This document shows, piece after piece, positions 1 through 5,923 of a DNA stretch of 6,292 nt. Location of the stretch: contig VGWZ01000116.1 of the NCBI GenBank assembly GCA_016873595.1, forward strand, positions 1 to 6,292, in the 5' to 3' direction. Numbering within the stretch: position 1 is the first letter of the stretch; every line of letters starts with the position of its first letter. This stretch comes from Nitrospira sp. (lineage in GTDB: Bacteria; Nitrospirota; Thermodesulfovibrionia; Thermodesulfovibrionales; SM23-35). The notes under the pieces are model-generated. The model was not told the DNA's origin, ran no database searches, and saw nothing but the letters and a program-made list of their open reading frames with translations. Position numbers and translations under genes: made by a program.

Positions 1-107
1 AAGATGACAAAGTTATCTCTCATAAAGTGACAAAAAAGATAGATGACGAGACAAAAACAGCTCTAACAGCGTTTGCAATAAAGGCAATAAGGGTCGATGA
101 CTCGTAG
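1..107 (+). CDS. Possible 3' end of an unidentified gene (partial)
   Basis: The frame beginning at position 3 stays open from the window edge to a TAG at 105-107 and gives 34 residues ending ...AIKAIRVDDS. The peptide is rich in Lys, Asp and Thr (for example KVTKKIDDETKTALTAF) and reads like a soluble charged tail, with no membrane segment. I do not recognise the family. A short open frame at a window edge can occur by chance, and no terminator hairpin follows it, so this call is tentative and rests only on the open frame and plausible composition. Confidence 0.3.
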   Translation, partial: DDKVISHKVTKKIDDETKTALTAFAIKAIRVDDS

Positions 108-243
108 AGCAGAAAAGATGTATTGGCAAAATGAATACCATTTTCTTTATTTTTCAAGGACTTACGTTCAAAAATTTATAAAGTCGGGTGTAAATAACAT
201 CTGCCATCTTAGTTTATTACGTTTATTGAGTCATTTAGGCGTA

Positions 244-308
244 GCGTATAGAGCAATGGGCATGGAGCAAAAACGCATAGAGCATAGATCTGAGAGCAAA
301 GCGAACAA
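244..308. repeat. Degenerate short-unit repeat (GCATAGAGCA-like) in the intergenic spacer
   Basis: Several imperfect copies of a roughly 9-10 base unit lie close together: GTATAGAGCA at 246-255, GCATGGAGCA at 260-269, GCATAGAGCATAGA at 275-288 and GAGAGCAAAGCGA at 292-304. They end just before the dehydrogenase stop codon, which is read from the other strand. Spacing is irregular and there are no conserved spacers, so this is not a CRISPR array. The rest of the 108-312 spacer shows no gene, no RNA gene and no clear terminator for either flanking gene. Confidence 0.45.
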
Positions 309-312
309 GCTA

Positions 313-1620
313 TCAAGCTCTTATTATTTTACTGCTTTTTATTTTACCTGTAGCATTTCTTGTATCTACAATCAATCTACTGTTCTTCACAATCCATTCA
401 TAGTCATATTGAGAATGATTCGTGATGATTACCACACAGTCATATCCTTTTAATGTTTTCTCTGTGAGTTCAACACTCTTCATAGCTAATTTAGGGTAGT
501 GACGCATTCCTGAAAAAGAAGGTATGTGTGGGTCGTTATAATCAACTTTGGTTCCTTTGTCCTTAAGGATACTGACTATCTCAACGCCCGGGGATTCCCG
601 GATGTCATCAGTATCTTTTTTATAGGCAACTCCTAAAATTAAAACCTTTGAATTCCTGAGACTCTTTCCCTGTGTATTAAGGGCGTCAATAATTTTTGAT
701 ACAACATACTGTGGCATACCGGTGTTTACTTCACCGGCTAATTCTATAAAACGGGTATTAAAATCGTATTCCTTTGCCTTCCATGAAAGATAGAAGGGGT
801 CAATCGGGATACAGTGGCCACCGAGACCCGGGCCCGGATAAAAGGGCATAAAACCAAAAGGCTTAGTGGAAGCTGCTTCGATGACCTCCCAGATGTCCAC
901 ACCCATTTTATCAGAAAGTATTTTCAGCTCATTGACAAGAGCTATATTGACACTCCGGAAAATATTCTCAAGAAGTTTTGTAAATTCAGCCACCTCTGTT
1001 GACGAAACAGTAATTATCCGATCTATAATCTGCTCATATAATACCCTTCCTGCCTCAGTGCATCTTGAGGTAATTCCACCAACTACCTTGGGGATAATCT
1101 TTGTGCTATATTTTGGATTTCCCGGGTCTTCTCGTTCAGGTGAAAACACAAGGAAGAAGTCCTTCCCAACTTTCATCCCTTTATTTTCGAACCGTGGCAA
1201 GAGAATTTCCCTTGTGGTACCCGGATAGGTTGTGCTCTCCAGTGATATGAGTTGCCCCTTCCTCAGGTATTTGGCTATTTCATCAGATGTTTTTTCAACA
1301 TAACTTAAATCAGGTTCTTTGTTCTTCTTGAGCGGTGTTGGGACACAGATTACTATGCAATCGGTATCTCTTAACCTTGAATAATCTGCTGTTGCCTCAA
1401 ATGATTGTTTTCCTCGTAATTCTTTTGTTTTTCTTGAAGGAATATACTTGATATAACTTTCACCTCTGTTGAGTTTTTCTACCTTTCGCTGGTCGATATC
1501 AAAACCGGTAACCCGGAAGCCTTCTTCACAAAAACGAATTACGATGGGAAGCCCTACGTAGCCAAGGCCAATGATACCAATCCTCGCTTCCCGTGTTTTA
1601 ATCTTCTCTATCAATTCCAT
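313..1620 (-). CDS. wbpA: UDP-N-acetyl-D-glucosamine 6-dehydrogenase (WbpA-type nucleotide sugar dehydrogenase)
   Basis: This 435-aa cytosolic enzyme should oxidise C6 of a UDP-hexose, most likely UDP-GlcNAc to UDP-GlcNAc uronate using two NAD+, feeding O-antigen or capsule synthesis. The N-terminal Rossmann fold has GIIGLGYVGLP (residues 15-25) followed by an acidic beta-2 end (GFDID, 39-43). The family signature ESTTYPGTT lies at 128-136. The catalytic set is visible: K215 and N219 in EFTKLLEN, and the nucleophile C270 with D274 in PGPGLGGHCIPIDPFYL. The C-terminal UDP-binding domain contains GVAYKKDTDDIRESP (330-344). The length matches WbpA (about 436 aa), and the GGHCIPIDP form favours WbpA over WecC (GGHCIAVDP). 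An in-frame TGA at 1638-1636 makes ATG 1620 the first possible start, and the N-terminus has normal family length. No convincing Shine-Dalgarno precedes it: the upstream bases belong to an insertion-sequence end, and the broken transposase ORF overlaps the first 23 nt. UDP-glucose or another UDP-HexNAc remains possible as substrate. Confidence 0.93.
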   Translation of the reverse strand: MELIEKIKTREARIGIIGLGYVGLPIVIRFCEEGFRVTGFDIDQRKVEKLNRGESYIKYIPSRKTKELRGKQSFEATADYSRLRDTDCIVICVPTPLKKNKEPDLSYVEKTSDEIAKYLRKGQLISLESTTYPGTTREILLPRFENKGMKVGKDFFLVFSPEREDPGNPKYSTKIIPKVVGGITSRCTEAGRVLYEQIIDRIITVSSTEVAEFTKLLENIFRSVNIALVNELKILSDKMGVDIWEVIEAASTKPFGFMPFYPGPGLGGHCIPIDPFYLSWKAKEYDFNTRFIELAGEVNTGMPQYVVSKIIDALNTQGKSLRNSKVLILGVAYKKDTDDIRESPGVEIVSILKDKGTKVDYNDPHIPSFSGMRHYPKLAMKSVELTEKTLKGYDCVVIITNHSQYDYEWIVKNSRLIVDTRNATGKIKSSKIIRA

Positions 1621-2077
1621 CTTTATAAAAAGGCCTCATGACAAAATGTTGGAAGTAGTATCCCATCCACTTCAATTGTTCCTTCCACTTATCCCAAAAC
1701 TTCATTGCCCATGTCCTTGATGTATATGACCATAACTGCCCAAAACTCTCCTTTAGTAAATATGCTTTATAAAGCCTTCTGTTTACTTTCAGAAGATATT
1801 TCAGGGCTGCCTTCGCATCTCCCTTAAGGTTTTCCATACAACTGAGCAGTATGAACTTCTTCCCACATAACAGCTCTCTCATTCCTTCCCCTGCTTTCCT
1901 AAACTCCTCTTTTCGAACTTCATTGAGTGCATTCAGTAAATGCCTTACTATATGGAACTTGTCATAAATAATCTGCACAGAATGACAATGCTCCTTAAAT
2001 CTCCATTGAAATCCTTTCCATGTTACTTTCCACCCTTTTATTCCTAATAGTTCTGTGATAAAATTATTCCATTCCAT
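1598..2077 (-). pseudogene. Internally deleted ISL3-family transposase (159-codon remnant)
   Basis: The ORF joins pieces of an ISL3-type (DDE) transposase that normally exceeds 400 aa. Residues 1-19 (MEWNNFITELLGIKGWKVT) resemble a native N-terminus of the family. From about residue 28 it continues with RFKEHCHSVQIIYDKFHIV, where D39 is the second catalytic Asp, then NEVRKEEF and the conserved LYKAYLLKE...LWSY...WAMKFWDKW block (102-131). Missing are the zinc-finger and helix-turn-helix region, the first catalytic Asp, and the C-terminal segment with the catalytic Glu (usually followed by NNKIK). The last ~20 residues are read through the left inverted repeat and into the dehydrogenase start; the TAA is at 1600-1598. 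The protein cannot be an active transposase. The N-terminal part stays in frame after the deletion and has a good AGGA seven bases before the ATG, so a small peptide could still be made. Confidence 0.85.
1633..1654 (+). repeat. Left terminal inverted repeat of the deleted IS
   Basis: Bases 1635-1654 read CTCATGACAAAATGTTGGAA. They match the reverse complement of 2168-2187 at 19 of 20 positions, the difference being A1643 against G. The outer two bases are GC here and GG on the other side. The repeat ends about 12 bp from the dehydrogenase ATG, and the transposase frame runs through it. Confidence 0.85.
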
Positions 2078-2083
2078 GATACC

Positions 2084-2127
2084 ATCCTGTTAATTTCTTT
2101 AAGTATGGATACTTAAGATTACAGGAT
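2084..2127 (-). promoter_or_regulatory. Long hairpin that would sequester the transposase ribosome binding site
   Basis: On the minus strand, ATCCTGT (2127-2121) pairs with ACAGGAT (2090-2084). Inside it AAT pairs with ATT, and the inner arms TTAAGTAT and ATACTTAA form a perfect palindrome (2099-2116) around CC. With two or three bulged bases the stem is about 19 bp. The 3' outer arm contains the AGGA (2088-2085) that sits seven bases before the transposase ATG at 2077, so the folded RNA hides it. Several insertion sequences, IS10 being the best known, use such a fold to block translation from outside transcripts. The fold is seen in the sequence; the function is inferred. Confidence 0.6.
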
Positions 2128-2143
2128 TATATTATATTATATA
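2126..2143 (-). promoter_or_regulatory. Candidate promoter -10 cluster for the IS, reading toward the dehydrogenase
   Basis: On the minus strand three TATAAT hexamers overlap end to end (2141-2136, 2136-2131, 2131-2126). No good -35 element stands 16-18 bases upstream of any of them, so strength is uncertain. Transcripts from here would start around 2129-2119, within or beyond the 5' arm of the adjacent hairpin. They would read through the transposase remnant into the dehydrogenase gene, whose own upstream region is occupied by the element. Confidence 0.3.
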
Positions 2144-2167
2144 CTGTAGTTGTTATTTTGATATGTT

Positions 2168-2189
2168 TTCCAACATTTCGTCATGAGCC
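2168..2189 (-). repeat. Right terminal inverted repeat of the deleted IS
   Basis: Read on the minus strand from 2189 the end is GGCTCATGACGAAATGTTGG, continuing AA. It pairs with 1633-1654 with one internal mismatch plus one near the tip. It lies on the transposase 5' side, about 36 bp upstream of the biotin carboxylase start on the opposite strand. Confidence 0.85.
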
Positions 2190-2213
2190 AGATTTTCAAA
2201 CGGTGTAGTAAAG

Positions 2214-2219
2214 AAAGGA
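2214..2219 (+). promoter_or_regulatory. Shine-Dalgarno that fixes a TTG start for the biotin carboxylase
   Basis: AAAGGA at 2214-2219 lies six bases before TTG 2226. This spacing supports TTG as the start; no ATG is available before the conserved KVLIANRG motif, and the later GTG would remove part of it. No convincing plus-strand promoter is visible between the IS end and this site. Confidence 0.6.
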
Positions 2220-2225
2220 TATCTC

Positions 2226-3683
2226 TTGAGCAGGAAAATTCAAAAGGTGTTAATTGCAAATCGAGGAGTAACTGCTGTCAGAGTTATGCATACCTGCAGG
2301 GACAGGAAGATACCTACCGCTGCTGTGTATAGCACTCCTGATCGACTGGCACATCATGTATTTATGGCAGATTCAGCAGTACATATTGGTGAAGCTCCTC
2401 CGAGCGAATCTTATCTCAATATGGATAGGATGATAAATGCTGCGATACAAACGAAATCAGATGCGATACATCCCGGTTGGGGTTTCCTCGCAGAAAATGC
2501 TGAATTTGCAAGGATGGTAATAGACAGAGGCATTATATGGATAGGTCCGCCACCAGATGTCATCAAGGCAGTTGGTGATAAAATCCAGGCAAAAAGACTT
2601 GCACAAAATGCAAATGTCCCTACTATACCTGGCATTATTGATGTTACCGATATTGAGCAGATCAAACAATGGATGGATGATGAAAAATTATGTTTTCCAA
2701 TTATGATAAAGGCAGTTGCTGGTGGTGGTGGAAAAGGAATGGTAAAAGTTGAGAATGAAGAGCAATTAGCACAGGCTTTTAGCAAAGCCCGTTCAGAGGC
2801 CCAGAAATCATTTGGCGATGAAAGAGTATTAGTCGAGAAGTACATAGAGCGCGGTAGACATATAGAGGTTCAGATTGTTGCAGATGAATATGGAAATGTT
2901 GTACATCTTTTTGAAAGGGAATGTACTATCCAGAGGCGTAACCAGAAGATCATCGAGGAGGCTCCTTCACCGTCCCTCGACGATGATCTCCGTAGTGAGA
3001 TATGTTTTACTGCAGCCCGTCTGATGCGGGAGATAGGTTATACTTCAGCAGGGACAGTGGAGTTTCTCTTCGACTCAACTACAAAAAAATTCTATTTTCT
3101 TGAGGTCAACACACGTTTGCAGGTGGAGCATGGCATTACAGAACTCATAACAGGACTGGATATAGTTGGTATTATGATCGATGTTGCAATAGGCAAAAGG
3201 TTGCCTTTTAAACAGACTGACATACACCCGAACAGATGGGCACTGGAAGTTCGACTTAATGCAGAAGACCCAAAGAATTTTAGTCCTTCCTTTGGTACTA
3301 TCACAAGGCTCCAGGTGCCGATGGGTCCAAACGTGAGAGTAGCATCAGGTGTCTATGAGGGCGCGGACATCCCGCCATATTATGATTCTCTTTTTATGCT
3401 GTTAATGTCAGCAGGTGCAGACAGGGCAGATGCAATAAGGGTAATGGATCGTGCTTTGGGCAGGAACCTAAGGGTTGAAGGCATAAAAACTCTACAGCCG
3501 TTACTCTTAAGTATAATCAGACACCCTGCGTTTATTGCAGGGGAGTTCTCAACAAGGTTTATTGAAGAACACATGGATGAGCTGATATCAATGTTTAAAG
3601 AAAAGAACAGCGAGGATAATGTTCTTAAAATTGCAAAATATGTTGCAGAAATATCCGCTCTTGGGCATCAGAAATGGATGTAG
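2226..3683 (+). CDS. Biotin carboxylase subunit of a two-subunit pyruvate-carboxylase-like enzyme
   Basis: This 485-aa cytosolic ATP-grasp enzyme should carboxylate biotin on the partner subunit using ATP and bicarbonate. The N-terminal domain has KVLIANRG (7-14) and HPGWGFLAEN (82-91). The ATP-grasp core has GDK (117-119), the glycine loop KAVAGGGGKGM (162-172), RHIEVQ (211-216), QRRNQKIIEEAPSP (236-249), E279, and EVNTRLQVEH (293-302) with catalytic E301. R343 in VRLNAEDP completes the site. The tail RFIEEH...IAKYVAEISALGH (444-481) resembles the linker after the biotin carboxylase domain in pyruvate carboxylases, rather than plain AccC (about 450 aa). Unusual changes from consensus are NRGEIA to NRGVTA (12-17), H to N at 239, RGHA to NRWA (336-339) and VEHP to VEHG (303). 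The main ATP and biotin residues remain, so activity is likely. The start is TTG with a good ribosome binding site. The next gene follows after one base, so the two are surely co-transcribed and probably translationally coupled. AccC of acetyl-CoA carboxylase is a less likely alternative given the partner. Confidence 0.9.
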   Translation: MSRKIQKVLIANRGVTAVRVMHTCRDRKIPTAAVYSTPDRLAHHVFMADSAVHIGEAPPSESYLNMDRMINAAIQTKSDAIHPGWGFLAENAEFARMVIDRGIIWIGPPPDVIKAVGDKIQAKRLAQNANVPTIPGIIDVTDIEQIKQWMDDEKLCFPIMIKAVAGGGGKGMVKVENEEQLAQAFSKARSEAQKSFGDERVLVEKYIERGRHIEVQIVADEYGNVVHLFERECTIQRRNQKIIEEAPSPSLDDDLRSEICFTAARLMREIGYTSAGTVEFLFDSTTKKFYFLEVNTRLQVEHGITELITGLDIVGIMIDVAIGKRLPFKQTDIHPNRWALEVRLNAEDPKNFSPSFGTITRLQVPMGPNVRVASGVYEGADIPPYYDSLFMLLMSAGADRADAIRVMDRALGRNLRVEGIKTLQPLLLSIIRHPAFIAGEFSTRFIEEHMDELISMFKEKNSEDNVLKIAKYVAEISALGHQKWM

Positions 3684-3684
3684 G

Positions 3685-5703
3685 ATGAAAGATTATATTT
3701 TTGTAAAACCAGGAATGTCGCCAGAAGAGATAGTTAAGGATATTCGCTCTCTTGAGGGTGTTTGTCTAACATCTACCGGAATGCGTGATGCAGGACAATC
3801 TGATTATAAAAATCGTCATCGCATTTACGATCTTGCAACTCTTGCCCCCTATTACAATAAGTTGGGACTTTTCAGCGCTGAATGTCACGGTGGTGCGCGA
3901 TGGCATGTGGGCATAATGAACAGGAGGGAAAGTCCGTTCGAGGAAATTAATATCTTAAGAGAACTTATGCCAAATGTACTATTGCAAACTCTTATACGGG
4001 AGACAAATCTATGGGGATACAGACCTTATCCTAAGAACGTTATAGAGTATGTTGTTGCGAGGGTAGACATAGATGTATGGAGATGTTTCTCTTTTCTCAA
4101 TGATGTGAGGAATATGCGTGCAGTTGCCGAAGTGGTAATGAAGAGGGGAAAGCTCTTTGAACCAACTATCTCATTTACCCATGCAGATTGGACAACAAAT
4201 GACTATTACTTGGGAGTTGTTCGTGATATTGTTGACCTTTGCGGAGGAACTGAAGAAATAATCCTCTGTATCAAGGATATGGCAGGTGTTGGAAGTATTC
4301 AACGCATTGGTAGCCTCATCGATGCTATTAAGCAGAAATTCCCTGAACTGGTTATCCAGTATCACAGACACATTACTGATGGACTTGCGCTGCCTGCATA
4401 TCTCGCTGCTGCTCAGTCAGGGGCAAAGATTTTTGATGTAGAGGAAGATTCTTTAGTACGTTTTTATGGGCAGCCACCCATATTGGGTGTTCATGCCTAC
4501 TTTGAGGAATCGGGAATCCCAGTTAATCTTAATAGAAAAGAGGCAGAAGCTGCTGTTCAGAAAGTACGCGAATGGATAGGATACTATGAGTGGGCTGAAT
4601 CACCCTTTAAAGGATATGACCATACAGTGACTCTTCACAAAATGCCAGGTGGTGCGTTCCCGAGTTCATTTGAGCAATCAGATAAAGGGGGGTTTCTCCA
4701 TTTCATGCCTGCCATATTAAAGGTAATGTCTTTATATAACAGGATTATTCATTACTTCGATGTAACTCCTGGGTCACAGATTACATGGGTTACCTGTAGC
4801 GGAATAGTAAACAGATATGCTAAGGAGAAAGGAGCAGCAGGTGTCCGACATTTAATTAATCTCCTTACAAGATTTATTGAGGAAAAATCTTTGGATTTTG
4901 AATCCATGAAAGAAGACGAACAGGAAGAACTTCTTAGCTTTTTTAAAAATGCACCAGGGGATTTCAAAAATCTGCTTCTCGGGCATTATGGAAAGCTTCC
5001 AATGGGCTGGCCTCCAGATTGGGTATACAAAAGTACATTTGGTGATGAATGGGAAATTAAGATAAAAGAACGAATGGAACTTTCTCCTCTCGATTCATTA
5101 GAGGATGATGACCTTGAAAAACTCAGGGAAGACCTTACTGATAGTATTAGCAGAAATCCGTCCGAAGAAGAGTTCATCCTTTATCTTATGCATCCCAAGG
5201 ATGCTTTGGAGATGATTGGATTTCGAGAAAAGTACGGGGAAGCACCTCTCGTACTCCCAACAAATGTCTGGAGGGAAGGTCTTAAAAACTACGGAGACAA
5301 GGTTGAGTTCGAGCTCTGGGGAAAACCTTATTGCGTGGAGCTTGTGTCAATCGGGGATGAGTATGAGGGGGTAATCTATGTCGTGATGCGGGTTAACAAT
5401 AAGACAAGGGTTTATATTGTAGAGACCCCAAGGGCTAAAAAGGTCGCGATAAGGATAGCAAAAGGTCCCAATGACATAGCAGCTCCCATAACCGGAAACG
5501 TGTGGAGAATCGGGAATCCAGAAAGAGGCACCCTCAGAGTAGGTGATATTGTTCATAAGGGGGAGGAGATTGCAAATCTTGAAGCAATGAAGATGGAGAA
5601 CGCAATTATTGCTCCCTTTGATGGTCATGTAACAGAGATCTGCGTCAAACTTAATGACTCTGTCATCGAAGGACAGCTTCTCTTTATTCTGGAGAAAATA
5701 TGA
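3685..5703 (+). CDS. Carboxyltransferase subunit with C-terminal biotinyl domain (pyruvate carboxylase / transcarboxylase 5S-like, divergent)
   Basis: This 672-aa subunit should receive CO2 on its own biotin and pass it to an acceptor, pyruvate in the known relatives (PycB, 2-oxoglutarate carboxylase CfiA, oxaloacetate decarboxylase alpha, 5S). Domains in order: HMGL-like TIM barrel (about 25-290), conserved carboxyltransferase C-domain with HKMPGG (318-323), VTPGSQ (360-365) and LGHYGKLPMGWP (432-443), an acidic linker, and a biotinyl domain (598-672) with EAMKMEN, where K636 is the biotin site. The metal set is intact: D35 in GMRDAGQ, K197 in CIKDMAG (normally carbamylated), H227 and H229. 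Substrate-pocket motifs differ from consensus: DTTLRDAHQS becomes STGMRDAGQS (30-39), WGGATFD becomes HGGARWH (68-74), RGQN becomes RETN (105-108), FDALNDVRN becomes FSFLNDVRN (135-143), and PGGQYTN becomes PGGAFPS. The substrate may therefore not be pyruvate. ATG 3685 is chosen because homology begins there and it follows the upstream TAG by one base; a longer in-frame reading from 3619 would overlap the previous gene. Confidence 0.87.
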   Translation: MKDYIFVKPGMSPEEIVKDIRSLEGVCLTSTGMRDAGQSDYKNRHRIYDLATLAPYYNKLGLFSAECHGGARWHVGIMNRRESPFEEINILRELMPNVLLQTLIRETNLWGYRPYPKNVIEYVVARVDIDVWRCFSFLNDVRNMRAVAEVVMKRGKLFEPTISFTHADWTTNDYYLGVVRDIVDLCGGTEEIILCIKDMAGVGSIQRIGSLIDAIKQKFPELVIQYHRHITDGLALPAYLAAAQSGAKIFDVEEDSLVRFYGQPPILGVHAYFEESGIPVNLNRKEAEAAVQKVREWIGYYEWAESPFKGYDHTVTLHKMPGGAFPSSFEQSDKGGFLHFMPAILKVMSLYNRIIHYFDVTPGSQITWVTCSGIVNRYAKEKGAAGVRHLINLLTRFIEEKSLDFESMKEDEQEELLSFFKNAPGDFKNLLLGHYGKLPMGWPPDWVYKSTFGDEWEIKIKERMELSPLDSLEDDDLEKLREDLTDSISRNPSEEEFILYLMHPKDALEMIGFREKYGEAPLVLPTNVWREGLKNYGDKVEFELWGKPYCVELVSIGDEYEGVIYVVMRVNNKTRVYIVETPRAKKVAIRIAKGPNDIAAPITGNVWRIGNPERGTLRVGDIVHKGEEIANLEAMKMENAIIAPFDGHVTEICVKLNDSVIEGQLLFILEKI

Positions 5704-5734
5704 ATCTACTGCAATCTGTAATATCAATTAGTTC

Positions 5735-5763
5735 TTGACATAACTTCTCCTTTCAGATAGTAT
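5735..5763 (+). promoter_or_regulatory. Sigma70-type promoter for the riboswitch transcript
   Basis: A perfect TTGACA -35 (5735-5740) is followed after exactly 17 bases by TAGTAT (5758-5763), a four-of-six match to TATAAT. Transcription would start near 5770, immediately before the riboswitch 5' strand at 5773. The promoter lies 31 bases after the carboxylase stop, so the downstream unit is transcribed separately. Confidence 0.75.
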
Positions 5764-5770
5764 TCATCAA

Positions 5771-5873
5771 AGTAAAGGGGAGTAGCTGAATGAGTGGCTA
5801 TCGTCAGCACGTCTACCAAAGGTAGGCCGGTACCACTCGTTAGGTTATTATCTAACAAGCGAGACCTTTATCA
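5771..5873 (+). promoter_or_regulatory. yybP-ykoY manganese riboswitch
   Basis: The core sequences of the Mn2+-sensing yybP-ykoY aptamer are present: AAAGGGGAGTAGC (5774-5785), the second metal-binding loop ATCGTCAGCACG (5800-5811), and GCGAGACC (5859-5866). Pairings found by eye: P1 TAAAGG (5773-5778) with CCTTTA (5865-5870); a helix GAGTGG (5792-5797) with CCACTC (5833-5838); a small hairpin CTACC-AAA-GGTAG (5813-5825); and GTTAG (5839-5843) with CTAAC (5852-5856). The 3' strand of P1 is also the 5' arm of the terminator that follows, so the two folds exclude each other. In studied members Mn2+ stabilises P1 and lets transcription continue, so the downstream genes should be switched on by high Mn2+. 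Confidence 0.9.
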
Positions 5874-5902
5874 TGATGAATTTTGTGGTAAAGGTCTTTT
5901 TT
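5861..5902 (+). terminator. Intrinsic terminator serving as the riboswitch expression platform
   Basis: AGACCTTTATCA (5862-5873) pairs with TGGTAAAGGTCT (5886-5897) through a 12-base loop, with one T-G wobble, and runs into six Ts (5897-5902). The 5' arm includes CCTTTA, the P1 strand of the aptamer. It should stop transcription before the short ORF and the carbonic anhydrase when the aptamer is unliganded. Confidence 0.88.
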
Positions 5903-5923
5903 ATTTAGGGAGAGAGGTATAAG

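Larger units (their letters stand above)
1633..2189 (-). mobile_element. Deleted ISL3-like insertion sequence (about 557 bp) with both ends preserved
   Basis: A transposase remnant is flanked by terminal inverted repeats at 1633-1654 and 2168-2189. Full ISL3 elements are roughly 1.3-1.6 kb, so well over half of this one is gone, by at least two internal losses: one near 2000-2020 (codon ~20-28 junction) and one near 1660-1670, just inside the left end. The outer ends begin GG or GC followed by CTCATGAC, in keeping with ISL3 ends that usually start GG. No direct target duplication is evident: ATAAAAAG flanks the left end and AGATTTTC the right. The copy is therefore old, or its flank has changed. 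Because the ends survive, a full-length relative elsewhere in the genome could in principle move it. It fills almost the whole space between two divergent genes. Confidence 0.78.

Noticed and set aside
244..308. CRISPR array
   Set aside because: The units are too short and too variable, with no spacers of constant length.
97..453. Plus-strand ORF of 118 codons
   Set aside because: Its second half runs antisense to the conserved C-terminus of the dehydrogenase, its first half covers the non-coding repeat spacer, and the translation resembles no family.
866..1228. Plus-strand ORF of 120 codons
   Set aside because: It lies entirely antisense inside the well-conserved dehydrogenase gene and is a shadow of that reading frame.
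1625..2197. Target site duplication flanking the IS
   Set aside because: The eight bases outside the left end (ATAAAAAG) and right end (AGATTTTC) do not match, so no duplication is claimed.
2411..2845. Minus-strand ORF of 144 codons, Ser/Ile/Pro-rich
   Set aside because: It is antisense to the ATP-grasp region of the biotin carboxylase, with composition typical of a reverse-strand shadow.
3619..3684. Upstream start extending the carboxyltransferase subunit by 22 residues
   Set aside because: The extension overlaps the BC gene in another frame and shows no homology, and ATG 3685 gives a normal N-terminus directly after the BC stop.
3772..3801. Loss of the metal-binding Asp in the DTTLRD motif (here STGMRD)
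   Set aside because: In the HMGL-like family the metal ligand is the Asp of the RD pair, which is kept as D35. The 5S transcarboxylase also lacks the first Asp, so the change is unusual but does not break the metal site.
5347..5727. Minus-strand ORF of 126 codons
   Set aside because: It is antisense to the biotinyl domain of the carboxyltransferase subunit and has no recognisable motif.
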